64,000 nucleotides of DNA from Vibrio ruber DSM 16370 (GTDB lineage: Bacteria; Pseudomonadota; Gammaproteobacteria; Enterobacterales; Vibrionaceae), in contig NZ_FULE01000015.1 of assembly GCF_900163965.1 (NCBI RefSeq), positions 54,422 through 118,421 on the forward strand. Direction: 5' to 3'. Of the stretch, positions 9,496 through 18,005 are shown piece after piece. How positions within the stretch are numbered: the stretch's first letter is position 1; every line of letters starts with the position of its first letter. A model generated the notes under the pieces. The model had not been told where the DNA came from. It did no database searches and saw nothing but the letters and a program-made list of their open reading frames with translations. A program made the position numbers and the translations under genes.

Positions 9496-11448
9496 ATGAC
9501 AACAGGCAAATACAGCACTGAATTGATTTCCCCGTTGCGGAGCATTCTCGGACGACGCATGATTTTGATTCTGATCCTGCTCAGTAGTATGTTTACATTG
9601 ATTTCAACGATGACTCAACTCTATTTCAATTACACACAACATCTGGATCAGGTTGAAAAACGCCATGCAGAAATCCGAGACGTGCACGCACATGTACTGG
9701 CTTCATTTATCTGGGACTTTAATCTGAGACAATTGCAAGAGAGAATGGAGCATCTGGTGCTTTTATCCGATATTAACTACTTGAGGGTTCAATCCGGTAA
9801 TTACAGTCTGGCCGTTGGTACGCCGGGCAATTCATCAGAGGTAAGTCAGCATGTCTACCCGTTGACAGTTCGTGAACCGGTGAGTGATGCGACAGAATTG
9901 ATCGGTACCGTTACTGTTGAATCAAGCCTTGAGGATATCCACAACATACTGGTTAACGAGTTTTTGAGAACATTGGGCATCAACACCCTCAAAATGATAT
10001 TTGTCTGCTATCTGATTCTCATTATTTTTCACCGTAGCATCAATCAACGGATTTTTTCGATTGCCCGTTTCCTGCAGCACTACAATCCGATGAAACCGGG
10101 GAAACCCCTTGAAGTCAATCAGTCGCCATTGATTACCCACCCCAATGATGAGTTATCGTTGCTGGTCAAAGAGACGAATAAATTAACCCGGAACCTGGTG
10201 ACCTTTTACCAGAATAATCATCAGGAGCGGGCGCGCTCAAAAGATTTTGCACAAATATCATCTGACTGGCTGTGGGAAACAGATGACTCACTCCAACTCA
10301 TTTATGCCTCGGAAGGCATGTTAAAAGCCTTACATCTTTCGGGAAATCATCTGCTCTCGTTCACGCAAATCGAAGCATTACAATCGGCACAAGATTTACA
10401 CCGCTTTCTCGCTCACAAACAGAGTTTCCAGCGCTGTGAAGTCACTATCATTTTAGATGACACCCAACAGTGGTTTGTCTTTCAGGCACTGGCTCGCTAT
10501 AGCGACACTCATGAGTTTCTCGGATTTCGGGGAACCGCCCTGAATATTACTGAGCTGAAATCCGGACAGTTGGCCTTAAAACAGCTCAATCAAGCGCTGG
10601 AGTATAAGGTTCAGCAACGCACTGACGAGCTGGCACAAAATATGACACAACTCAAGCAGGCTCAAACCCAACTGATTCAGTCAGAAAAGTTCACGGCACT
10701 CGGGGGGCTCGTTGCCGGTGTGGCACATGAAGTCAACACACCACTGGGAATTGCAGTTACGGCAACATCGGTTGCTGAAGATGTCAGAAAAACACTGGAA
10801 GAAGCCTTTCACAATCAGACACTGACAACCCATCAGTTTACGGAGCTAACCCAGCGATTAAATTTAAGTGTCGAACTGTTGAAAAGCAATCTATCCCGGG
10901 CATCGGGATTAATACAAAGCTTTAAACAGACGACGGTTGATCAAATGTCAGAGTGCCAGAGTCAATTCAATATCTATCAGGTTCTGACAGCCTTAATTGC
11001 CAGCCTGGCTCCCGAGACCAAAAAAGTGCCGGTCGAACCAGAATTGGAGGGTGATAAAGATCTGATGATGGATAGTTTTCCGGGCGGTTTGACTCAGGTG
11101 ATGTCCAACCTCATCATCAATAGCACGCGCCATGCATTCGGACAGGGCAATACGCAAGCCGTACCACAAATTAAGATTCGTTTTTATGCACAGGGAGAGT
11201 CGGTTGTGTTTGAATATTTTGACAATGGTATCGGCGTTCCTACGGATTTACATCAAAAAATCTTTGAACCATTTTATACCACTCAGAGAGGACATGGTGG
11301 CTCGGGGCTTGGCCTGAGTTTAGTGTATAACCTGGTCACCCAACAACTTCAGGGGAGTTTACAGTTTTCATCAACTCCCGGGCAAGGTATGCACTATCAG
11401 TTCAAGCTTCCCAAGCAATTAGAGATTCAAACAGAAGAAACGGTATGA
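9496..11448 (+). CDS. Membrane sensor histidine kinase (second of a tandem pair)
   Basis: 650 residues from the ATG at 9496, which has AAGGG upstream; an in-frame TTG at 9475 is less likely. The architecture is the same as the preceding kinase, and long stretches are identical or nearly so (SSDWLWETD, GFRGTALNITELK, GLVAGVAHEVNTPLGIAVTATS with His411, then GHGGSGLGLSLVYNLVTQ). The periplasmic sensor is more divergent than the catalytic half, so the pair looks like a tandem duplication with separated input specificity. It is probably cotranscribed with the first kinase and ends 25 bp from the convergent HD-GYP gene. Confidence 0.92.
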   Translation: MTTGKYSTELISPLRSILGRRMILILILLSSMFTLISTMTQLYFNYTQHLDQVEKRHAEIRDVHAHVLASFIWDFNLRQLQERMEHLVLLSDINYLRVQSGNYSLAVGTPGNSSEVSQHVYPLTVREPVSDATELIGTVTVESSLEDIHNILVNEFLRTLGINTLKMIFVCYLILIIFHRSINQRIFSIARFLQHYNPMKPGKPLEVNQSPLITHPNDELSLLVKETNKLTRNLVTFYQNNHQERARSKDFAQISSDWLWETDDSLQLIYASEGMLKALHLSGNHLLSFTQIEALQSAQDLHRFLAHKQSFQRCEVTIILDDTQQWFVFQALARYSDTHEFLGFRGTALNITELKSGQLALKQLNQALEYKVQQRTDELAQNMTQLKQAQTQLIQSEKFTALGGLVAGVAHEVNTPLGIAVTATSVAEDVRKTLEEAFHNQTLTTHQFTELTQRLNLSVELLKSNLSRASGLIQSFKQTTVDQMSECQSQFNIYQVLTALIASLAPETKKVPVEPELEGDKDLMMDSFPGGLTQVMSNLIINSTRHAFGQGNTQAVPQIKIRFYAQGESVVFEYFDNGIGVPTDLHQKIFEPFYTTQRGHGGSGLGLSLVYNLVTQQLQGSLQFSSTPGQGMHYQFKLPKQLEIQTEETV

Positions 11449-11473
11449 TGACGCCTTCGTGTCAGCTTGGGTG

Positions 11474-13030
11474 TCAATCAGGCAAACCATTGCGAATCGC
11501 GATAAACTCATCCCAATGCGCCATAAACAAATCAACAAGCTTTGGATCAAATTGTTTCCCGCGCTGGGCTAATATTTCCTGTTTTATCGCGTCGTCTGTC
11601 CAGCTTTCTTTGTAACAACGTTTGGCTCCCAAGGCATCGAAAACATCCGCCAGCGCAGTGATTCTGCCACAAATCGGAATATCTTCTCCGGCCAAACCAT
11701 GAGGATAACCGGTACCATCCCACCGTTCATGATGATACTCAGCGATGTTTTTCGCCATCACCATCAACGGACGCGATGATTTACTCAAAATCTCGACACC
11801 ATACTCCACATGTTTTTGCATGATGTTCCATTCATCTTCATCCAGTTTACCGCTCTTATGCAAAATACGGTCAGGCACGGCGACTTTACCGACATCATGT
11901 AACGGTGCTGCATGTTTGATCATTTTGATCTGTGCTTCTGTCAAGCCATACAACTGTGCCAACCGTTCACTATACAATGAAACCCGCTGAACATGGGCGC
12001 CCGTCTCCTTGCTGCGAGCTTCGACGGCATTCGAGAGGTTATATACCAACTCCACTGAGGTTTCCTGCAAATCGACAAACAAGTTGATGTTGTCGAATGT
12101 CATACAGATATTCTGCATGTATATTTCCAGCAACTGTTTATCAAGATTCGATAATTCACCGTTCAGATTGACATAAAGGAGATTAGTGACATCCCGTTCA
12201 TCACGGGTATGGAAGACATAAGCGTCCCCGTAATTTTGAGAGGCATGTTTTTCCAATACTTCCCGACACCGCTGAGCAACCAAATCCGGCAACACACTAA
12301 AGCTGCACTCTTTGTAAAAAGCAACATATTTACCCGTTGCGGCCAAAGTGAGAGCCCGCTCTCCGTCTTCGCGGTCATGGGGATAGACGATGCAGTAAAA
12401 TGCAGAGGCTTCAAGCCCGAGAAGTGAGGTCAGTTGTTTCAACACCGTCGTCGCATACGTCTTCAATGTTCTGGTATTCTGGACTTTGGCAGAGGCCTCA
12501 ATGACTCGGCTCAACCCCTCCTTTTGGTCTTCAATGAGACATAAGTCCCGATATGCCCTCAACATCGAGTAGAGTAAAGTCCGCAGTTTCTGGGTAGTGA
12601 GGTCGGTTTTTTCTTTGTAGTCATCAATCTCATAATCTTGAATGACTTTCTCTTCCGGTGCCTGACCAGCCTGCCCGGTTCGTAAGACTAACCGAATAAT
12701 ACGGTTGTTACAGGTATCCCGGATGAACCGTACCAAATCCAGCCCGGCATGTTCCGTTTCCATCACAACATCGATCAGTGCCAATGCAATATCATCTTCT
12801 TGTTTAAAGATTTCTTGAGCTTCACTACCAGAGTAAGCAGAGATCAATTTCAAAGGGCGTTTCTGAAAAACAAAATTACTGAGCGCCAGTTTGGTAATCT
12901 GGTGCATTTGTGCGTCATCATCAACCAGTAATACTTTCCAAGGCTCCAAGCCTTGATTTGCCGATGAACCATTATCTTTATTGTCCTTATTTTCTGAAGA
13001 ACCTGAACGCATATCTGCAAATAATTCCAT
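11474..13030 (-). CDS. Response regulator: REC - DUF3369 - HD-GYP c-di-GMP phosphodiesterase
   Basis: 518 residues from the ATG at 13030, with AGAGG six bases upstream; a GTG two codons earlier is less likely. Residues ~30-150 form a receiver domain (KVLLVDDDAQMH, ALIDVVMET with the phosphoacceptor Asp, then a region around DDYKEKTDL). DUF3369 follows at ~165-310, a sensory domain typical of these regulators. The C-terminal ~190 residues are HD-GYP with HDVGKVAVPD and HHERWDGTGYPHGLAG, both intact, so c-di-GMP hydrolysis is expected. It is convergent with the two orphan kinases and is a natural candidate target for them. Confidence 0.93.
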   Translation of the reverse strand: MELFADMRSGSSENKDNKDNGSSANQGLEPWKVLLVDDDAQMHQITKLALSNFVFQKRPLKLISAYSGSEAQEIFKQEDDIALALIDVVMETEHAGLDLVRFIRDTCNNRIIRLVLRTGQAGQAPEEKVIQDYEIDDYKEKTDLTTQKLRTLLYSMLRAYRDLCLIEDQKEGLSRVIEASAKVQNTRTLKTYATTVLKQLTSLLGLEASAFYCIVYPHDREDGERALTLAATGKYVAFYKECSFSVLPDLVAQRCREVLEKHASQNYGDAYVFHTRDERDVTNLLYVNLNGELSNLDKQLLEIYMQNICMTFDNINLFVDLQETSVELVYNLSNAVEARSKETGAHVQRVSLYSERLAQLYGLTEAQIKMIKHAAPLHDVGKVAVPDRILHKSGKLDEDEWNIMQKHVEYGVEILSKSSRPLMVMAKNIAEYHHERWDGTGYPHGLAGEDIPICGRITALADVFDALGAKRCYKESWTDDAIKQEILAQRGKQFDPKLVDLFMAHWDEFIAIRNGLPD

Positions 13031-13036
13031 AAGCAC

Positions 13037-13356
13037 CTCTTTTTCACCGACCTAATATAGTTTTAGCACACTCCCCATAACTCTTAATGGTTTTATTTGA
13101 CTTATCGGTGCAACATCAAAAAATCATCTATTTTTTATATACGTTGTTTTTAATAATCAATGTGTTATGACTTGAGGAGTCATCATCATTTTGGTCAATA
13201 AGGTTATATCCAAGTTGGATGAATTTGAACTCGATGCTGTACTTGGAGAGTCGGCGAAATAATATTGGAGTCGTGCGGTGCGAAAGGGTGTCAGAGGAAG
13301 GCACACTGAACCGAAAACATTCAGTCATCAGGTACCAACCCATGCCATATGAGGCA
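13037..13356. other. Intergenic region between HD-GYP gene and nadD-like gene
   Basis: About 320 bp. The part next to the HD-GYP gene is AT-rich promoter-like sequence. A 71-codon frame on the minus strand (about 13128-13343) has no ribosome binding site and does not look like a conserved folded protein; it may mark a degenerate dispersed element. I see nothing else that can be supported. Confidence 0.35.
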
Positions 13357-13872
13357 TTAATGATAGAGCGAGAGTGAGTGGATCAATTGAGCAACAGACG
13401 GGGTCGTTAATGCCTCGATCGCCTTGCCTTGCTGAAGTCCTTGGCGGATATGTGTGCTGCGGATCGGTACTTTCTCCGGACAGGCCATAACATTAAATTG
13501 TTTGAGGATATCTTTGGCCCGAAAAAAACGGGCAAACTGCAATAAATTATCCGGCCCCATTACAAACGTTAGTTCATCCTGAGGATAAATATCCTGCAAT
13601 GCGGTTAAAACAGCATAAGTCGTAATGTGCTTACCGGGGACAAATAACTGCTCTTCAATTTCAGAACGTTGAATTTTATCAGCGCCTAAATCGGATATCA
13701 GTGCATCAACTAAGCGGCACCGTTGTTCATAAGGGAGCATTTTCTTCCCCCATGCATGGGCGAGACTTGGAACGAGTAAAATTTGGTCAAAATGACTCAA
13801 TGAGTCAATCACACTTTTGTGACCCAAGCTTGGTGGGTTAAAAGCGCTGCCAAATACAGCGATTTTCAACAT
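13357..13872 (-). CDS. NadD-like nicotinate/nicotinamide nucleotide adenylyltransferase family protein
   Basis: 171 residues from the ATG at 13872, chosen because AAGGAAGG lies just upstream and the conserved beta strand LKIAVFGSAFNPP begins there. It has the nucleotidyltransferase motif GSAFNPPSLGHKSVI (a GxFxPxHxGH variant) and the C-terminal IRSTHIRQGL (ISSTxxR variant). These enzymes adenylate nicotinate or nicotinamide mononucleotide. It lies divergent to nadE, the next enzyme of NAD synthesis, which supports a role in the same pathway. It is shorter than canonical NadD (about 210 residues), so it may be a paralogue of the main enzyme. Confidence 0.82.
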   Translation of the reverse strand: MLKIAVFGSAFNPPSLGHKSVIDSLSHFDQILLVPSLAHAWGKKMLPYEQRCRLVDALISDLGADKIQRSEIEEQLFVPGKHITTYAVLTALQDIYPQDELTFVMGPDNLLQFARFFRAKDILKQFNVMACPEKVPIRSTHIRQGLQQGKAIEALTTPSVAQLIHSLSLYH

Positions 13873-13938
13873 ATCCTTCCTTTCTGGCAATTATCCGGTT
13901 TTCTAATTCGATGAAATAGGTATGATACTAAAAAGTTG

Positions 13939-13965
13939 TTATATACCCAAGTGACCTCAAGATGC
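13939..13965 (+). repeat. Dispersed repeat copy 1 (TATACCCAAGT..CCTCAAG)
   Basis: The sequence ATATACCCAAGTGACCTCAAG and its flank recur on the opposite strand at 52836-52860 as ATATACCCAAGTTATCTCAAG. A further partial echo, GATCACGG, lies at similar distance in both copies. This looks like the edge of a dispersed intergenic element in this genome. Function unknown. Confidence 0.45.
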
Positions 13966-14044
13966 GGGGTTCCACGTATCTCCCGATCACGGTGACTTGA
14001 GCGTCATATTATCAGTTCATTCTTGTACGAAAAGGAATCTCAAA

Positions 14045-14875
14045 ATGGAACAGCTTATTCGCGAGGAAATGCGTGTCCAACCCACCATCAATCCTGAGTA
14101 TGAAATCCAGCGTCGGATTGATTTTATTAAACGCAAACTGACTGAATCCGGCTGCAAATCACTGGTGCTCGGTATCAGTGGCGGGATTGACTCGGCAACT
14201 TGCGGGCGTCTGGCGCAGTTGGCAGTCAATCAGCTCAATGAAGCGCATCAGAGCGCCCCCTATCAATTTATTGCGGTCAGGCTGCCTTATGGGGAGCAGA
14301 AAGATGAAGACGAAGCACAACTGTCGATCGCCTTTATCGAGCCGAGCCATGCTGTTTCTGTGAATATTAAAGCGGGCGTTGACGGACTGCACGCTGCATC
14401 TCATCAAGCACTGGCAGGAACCGGATTACTCCCGGAAGATCATGCACAACTGGATTTCGTCAAAGGCAATGTCAAAGCTCGAGCCCGGATGATTGCTCAA
14501 TACGAAATTGCCGGTTATGTGCGCGGTCTGGTGCTCGGTACCGACCATTCAGCAGAAAATATTACCGGTTTTTACACCAAGTTTGGTGATGGTGCATGTG
14601 ACCTCGCCCCCTTGTTCGGACTGAATAAACGTCAGGTTCGTCAGGTTGCTGCAACACTGGGTGCACCGGATGTGCTGGTCAATAAAGTACCGACGGCTGA
14701 TCTGGAAGAGCTGGCACCGCAAAAAGCGGACGAAGCAGCACTGAACCTGACCTACGATCAGATTGATGATTTTCTGGAAGGAAAACCGGTTCCTCAGAGT
14801 GTCACCGATCGATTAGTGGCAATTTATCAGGCGACTCAACATAAACGTCAGCCGATTCCGACAATTTACGACTAA
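14045..14875 (+). CDS. nadE: Ammonia-dependent NAD(+) synthetase
   Basis: 276 residues from the ATG at 14045 with AAGGAATCTCAAA upstream; an upstream in-frame start would add 16 residues unlike the family. The ATP-pyrophosphatase loop [11 protein letters not shown] lies at about residues 39-49. Further family signatures are [48 protein letters not shown] and [10 protein letters not shown]. The enzyme amidates nicotinate adenine dinucleotide to NAD using ammonia; there is no glutaminase domain, so it is the short bacterial type. It is monocistronic, divergent from the NadD-like gene, and an inverted repeat follows the stop. Confidence 0.97.
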   Translation: MEQLIREEMRVQPTINPEYEIQRRIDFIKRKLTESGCKSLVLGISGGIDSATCGRLAQLAVNQLNEAHQSAPYQFIAVRLPYGEQKDEDEAQLSIAFIEPSHAVSVNIKAGVDGLHAASHQALAGTGLLPEDHAQLDFVKGNVKARARMIAQYEIAGYVRGLVLGTDHSAENITGFYTKFGDGACDLAPLFGLNKRQVRQVAATLGAPDVLVNKVPTADLEELAPQKADEAALNLTYDQIDDFLEGKPVPQSVTDRLVAIYQATQHKRQPIPTIYD

Positions 14876-14891
14876 CCTTCCCCCATTTTCA

Positions 14892-14928
14892 GTTGTGGAA
14901 GATCAATGACCGTGTGATTTTCCACAAC
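14892..14928 (+). terminator. Inverted repeat downstream of nadE
   Basis: A 9-bp perfect stem, GTTGTGGAA...TTCCACAAC, with a ~19-nt loop begins 16 bp after the nadE stop. It lacks a strong U-tract, so it could be a weak terminator or transcript-stabilising hairpin. Confidence 0.5.
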
Positions 14929-15118
14929 CTATTAACATTTGCATCTAATAAAACACACCTTATGTTTGCATTGGGGTCACGTTTTTATTCCATAATGTGA
15001 GTTCTCTCCGAATCACGTAACACTTCTGAAAAAACGATGAGTGAACATGATTATCGTCAATATTTTTTTTACCGTATCGATGATGATGAAGTAACGAATT
15101 GTTATAGGAGTTTACAAT

Positions 15119-16447
15119 ATGTTGTATATGGAGTTTTTGTTCCTATTATTGATGCTGTACATCGGCTCCCGATACGGTGGTATCGGCTTGGGCGTGGTGT
15201 CCGGGATTGGTTTGGTGATCGAAGTATTTATCTTCAAAATGCCGCCGACCTCACCGCCCATTACGGTAATGCTCATCATTTTGGCCGTCGTCACCTGTGC
15301 ATCCATTCTTGAAGCCGCTGGCGGATTGAAATACATGCTACAGATAGCCGAACGACTGTTACGGAAAAATCCCAAACGCGTTACCCTGATCGCACCATTT
15401 GTCACTTATACCATGACCTTTATGCTGGGTACCGGCCATGCGGTATACTCCATTATGCCTATCATCGGTGATGTTGCCCTGAAAAATGGTATCCGGCCAG
15501 AACGTCCGATGGCTGCCGCGTCTGTGGCTTCACAGGTGGCGATTACAGCATCTCCGATTTCAGCGGCAGTGGTTTATTATCTGGCTCAGTTAGTCAATGT
15601 TCAGGCTAATATCACACTCCTTTCAATTCTGATGGTTACAGTGCCAGCCACACTTTGCGGTACACTCGCAATGTCGTTGTACAGCCTCAGACGCGGGAAA
15701 GAACTGCAAGATGATCCCGATTATCAGGCTCGTCTGAAAGATCCGGTCTGGCGAGAAGAGATCCGTAATACAACCGCGACCACGCTGAACGAAACCCTCC
15801 CGGCAAAAGCAAGAAACTCCGTCTTACTCTTCATTGGCTCGATTCTCTGTATTGTCTTGATTGCAATGGTACCGGAAATCAGAACCATCAGCGAAGGGTC
15901 AAAACCCATCAGTATGGCAGTTGTCATCCAGATGATGATGCTCTGCTTCGGCGGGATTATCCTGCTGGTCACCCGAACCAATCCGAAAAATGTCCCTGAC
16001 GGGGTGGTCTTTAAGTCTGGTATGGTTGCAGCGATAGCGATCTTTGGGATTGCCTGGATGTCAGATACTTATTTCAAATATGCAATGCCACAATTCAAAT
16101 CCGGAATTGTTGAAATGGTACAGTTATATCCTTGGACATTTGCGCTGGCCTTATTCGTCGTTTCTGTTGTGGTCAATTCTCAAGCAGCAACCGCTCGTAT
16201 GATGCTACCTGTCGGGCTGGCTCTGGGTCTCAGCCCTGCACTATTGATCGGCCTGATGCCTGCCGTTTATGGCTACTTCTTTATCCCGAACTATCCATCG
16301 GATATCGCCACCGTCAACTTTGATGTTTCCGGCACGACGAAAATAGGGAAATGGTATTTCAACCATTCGTTTATGGCAGTTGGTCTGATTGCCGTTGTCA
16401 CAGGCTGTATTGTCGGCTACCTGCTGGCTCAGGTGGTCATTGGCTAA
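15119..16447 (+). CDS. Dcu family anaerobic C4-dicarboxylate antiporter (DcuA/DcuB type)
   Basis: 442 residues, polytopic inner-membrane protein with a near-ideal ribosome binding site (ATAGGAG, 8 bp before ATG). Dcu family signatures are clear: GGIGLGVVSGIGL near the N-terminus, EAAGGLKYMLQIAERLLRKNPK, a GTGHAVYSIMPII segment resembling DcuB, and ITASPISAAVVY resembling DcuA. The C-terminal QAATARMMLP and NYPSDIATVNFD-GTTKIGKWYFNH match the family. It exchanges succinate for fumarate, malate or aspartate during anaerobic respiration. By eye I cannot separate the DcuA and DcuB subtypes. About 240 bp upstream are available for regulation, but I found no convincing FNR or CRP site. Confidence 0.9.
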   Translation: MLYMEFLFLLLMLYIGSRYGGIGLGVVSGIGLVIEVFIFKMPPTSPPITVMLIILAVVTCASILEAAGGLKYMLQIAERLLRKNPKRVTLIAPFVTYTMTFMLGTGHAVYSIMPIIGDVALKNGIRPERPMAAASVASQVAITASPISAAVVYYLAQLVNVQANITLLSILMVTVPATLCGTLAMSLYSLRRGKELQDDPDYQARLKDPVWREEIRNTTATTLNETLPAKARNSVLLFIGSILCIVLIAMVPEIRTISEGSKPISMAVVIQMMMLCFGGIILLVTRTNPKNVPDGVVFKSGMVAAIAIFGIAWMSDTYFKYAMPQFKSGIVEMVQLYPWTFALALFVVSVVVNSQAATARMMLPVGLALGLSPALLIGLMPAVYGYFFIPNYPSDIATVNFDVSGTTKIGKWYFNHSFMAVGLIAVVTGCIVGYLLAQVVIG

Positions 16448-16460
16448 AGTTAGACATCCT

Positions 16461-16600
16461 AGGGGCTGTTGATCTTTCGTGATGTTTTTTGCAGCAATTT
16501 GTCGGGCATTTAGTCAAGGCAGGTCATGTGAAGTGTAGCGCTCTACATGAACCATGACCTAACGCTGGATAAATGATCGTCCATCACAAAATAAGCCCCT
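16461..16600 (+). mobile_element. Foldback MITE-like element, copy 1
   Basis: A 140-bp element bounded by AGGGGCT and its inverse AGCCCCT that folds on itself along almost its whole length. Outside-in pairs include AGGGGCT..GTGATG with its inverse near 16580-16600, GGGCATTTA with TAAATGATC, AGGTCATG with CATGACCT (perfect), and the central TGTAG-CGCT-CTACA. It has no coding capacity. A diverged half copy is present near 42298-42350. It separates the dcu gene from convergent cah, and its right end contributes to the terminator hairpin. Confidence 0.6.
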
Positions 16601-16612
16601 GAAATTCAGGGG
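16596..16612. terminator. Bidirectional terminator between dcu and cah
   Basis: CCCCTGA-AAT-TCAGGGG is followed by TTTATTC on the plus strand; on the minus strand the hairpin is followed by CTTATTTT. It lies between convergent genes and overlaps the right end of the MITE-like element. Confidence 0.7.
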
Positions 16613-16702
16613 TTTATTCATCATTCAGCTTGGCAGCGCACGATGAGTCACGAATAACATCATATGACTCACTCATGCCACTCAACACCATCTCTTATCC
16701 GA

Positions 16703-17416
16703 TTACTTCTCATCCAGCACAACACGTGCATTGCGCGCCTGAACGGGACGATTATTGTGACCCATAACAGAAGTCAGGGCATTTTCCTGCTGGGTTGAGA
16801 GCGTTTTCGGCTGTTTCATCACGAACCAACGCACGCCTTCACTACACGGAGGTGTGGTGAGCGAACCGTTGAAGCGATAATATTTCCGGGTTGTCGGCAG
16901 TAAATCTTTCACCGGGAAAGAAACCGGCACGGCATCGCCTTTCTCCGGCAATACCTGTGTCAGTTGCGCTAATTCATGATCGGCAGCCCCGAGATCAAAC
17001 ATCACGGCAACCACAGCCAAATTGCCTTCACTGTCCTGATTAACAAAGTGAGCTTCCAATGGATATCGATGGCTCTTAATCAAATTTTCGGAAGGGGTAT
17101 GAAAATGAAATTGCTTGAGTTCAAAGTGTTTGCCGTCAACTGTCAGCGTGTTGTTGCCTGTCACGGTTGCCTGAAGGGTGTGCCCATTATTGGACAGAGT
17201 CGTCACTTGTCCCTGATAGTCAATCGCCAAAGGCTTCAGAACAGATGTGACGGTGTCGGTCAGATTAATCGGACTCTGGTTTCTTCCGGTCTCACAGACC
17301 TTGGAAACATGACCCCAGTGTTCCGGGCCTTTTTCACCGCTATATCCCCATTCTGAAGCCTGTGCCATGGCAGAAAATAAAGCGCCCACTGATATTGCCA
17401 ATATAATTTTTTTCAT
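16703..17416 (-). CDS. cah: Periplasmic alpha-class carbonic anhydrase
   Basis: 237 residues with an N-terminal Sec signal peptide (MKKIILAISVGALFSAMAQA, cleavage about residue 20). Alpha-CA features include WGYSGEKGPEHWG, NQSPINL, the zinc ligands in FHFHTPSEN and EAHFVN, and the C-terminal SLTTPPCSEGVRWFV. Length and signal match bacterial periplasmic alpha-CAs. It interconverts CO2 and bicarbonate in the periplasm, aiding pH balance and carbon uptake. It is monocistronic on the minus strand and convergent with the Dcu carrier across the MITE-borne terminator. Confidence 0.97.
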   Translation of the reverse strand: MKKIILAISVGALFSAMAQASEWGYSGEKGPEHWGHVSKVCETGRNQSPINLTDTVTSVLKPLAIDYQGQVTTLSNNGHTLQATVTGNNTLTVDGKHFELKQFHFHTPSENLIKSHRYPLEAHFVNQDSEGNLAVVAVMFDLGAADHELAQLTQVLPEKGDAVPVSFPVKDLLPTTRKYYRFNGSLTTPPCSEGVRWFVMKQPKTLSTQQENALTSVMGHNNRPVQARNARVVLDEK

Positions 17417-17528
17417 TGCCTCTCCATGTTGTCATACAGATACGATTACTATACAACGGGTATGGCTATTTTCTTGTTTTTGTTCATGATTCAAGACAAA
17501 GCTGAAAATACCGCGTCGGTTTTCGAGT

Positions 17529-17876
17529 CTATCTCACTGCACTTCGGTACTCAATCACGACTTGATTGCCATCCACATAAACCGAATCAATATCACCATC
17601 GATAATCACTCGATTCACCAGTTTGACTTGTTGTTGGCCTTCTCGCTGCTGTTGGATCAGGCTAGGCATAAAAAGATAGGGATCGACATGGAGATATCGA
17701 CAGAAAGATTGGACAAATTGCTGCGTCAGCGGCTCACGGCCCCGCAAAATATTAGACAGTTGAATTTGAGTCAGCCCCAACTGCTTGGCCACTTCCATTT
17801 GTGTCAGATGCATCCTCGCTTTTTGCGACATCCAGACATGGTAAAGCGCCTCAAGGTCGTCTGATGTATATGTCAT
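17529..17876 (-). CDS. XRE-family helix-turn-helix regulator
   Basis: 115 residues from the ATG at 17876, preceded by AGAGGAG eight bases upstream; this start gives the family-like N-terminus MTYTSDDLEALYHVW. The HTH lies at about residues 25-65 (LTQMEVAKQLGLTQIQLSNILRGREPLT), typical of lambda-repressor-like domains. The C-terminal ~40 residues (VKLVNRVIIDGDIDSVYVDGNQ...) form a short beta-rich tail seen in phage- and SinR-like regulators. Its target is unknown; the gene lies alone, 110 bp from cah. Confidence 0.8.
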   Translation of the reverse strand: MTYTSDDLEALYHVWMSQKARMHLTQMEVAKQLGLTQIQLSNILRGREPLTQQFVQSFCRYLHVDPYLFMPSLIQQQREGQQQVKLVNRVIIDGDIDSVYVDGNQVVIEYRSAVR

Positions 17877-18005
17877 GAAGGGATCTCCTCTAAGAGCGTT
17901 GTCAACCATCAATAATGATCAACAACGACAGATACGATAAATCCCGATAACATGACAGATGTGTATAAACAATATGTCAACCACTCGTCATGATTGATGC
18001 AGACA

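Noticed and set aside
13128..13343. 71-codon frame on the minus strand between the HD-GYP and nadD-like genes
   Set aside because: No ribosome binding site and no protein-like domain pattern. It may be part of a dispersed repeat but no second copy is in the window.
14940..15118. CRP or FNR site upstream of the Dcu carrier
   Set aside because: TGTGA and TCACG are present near 14996-15017 but with a 12-bp gap instead of 6, and no TTGAT-N4-ATCAA site is present.
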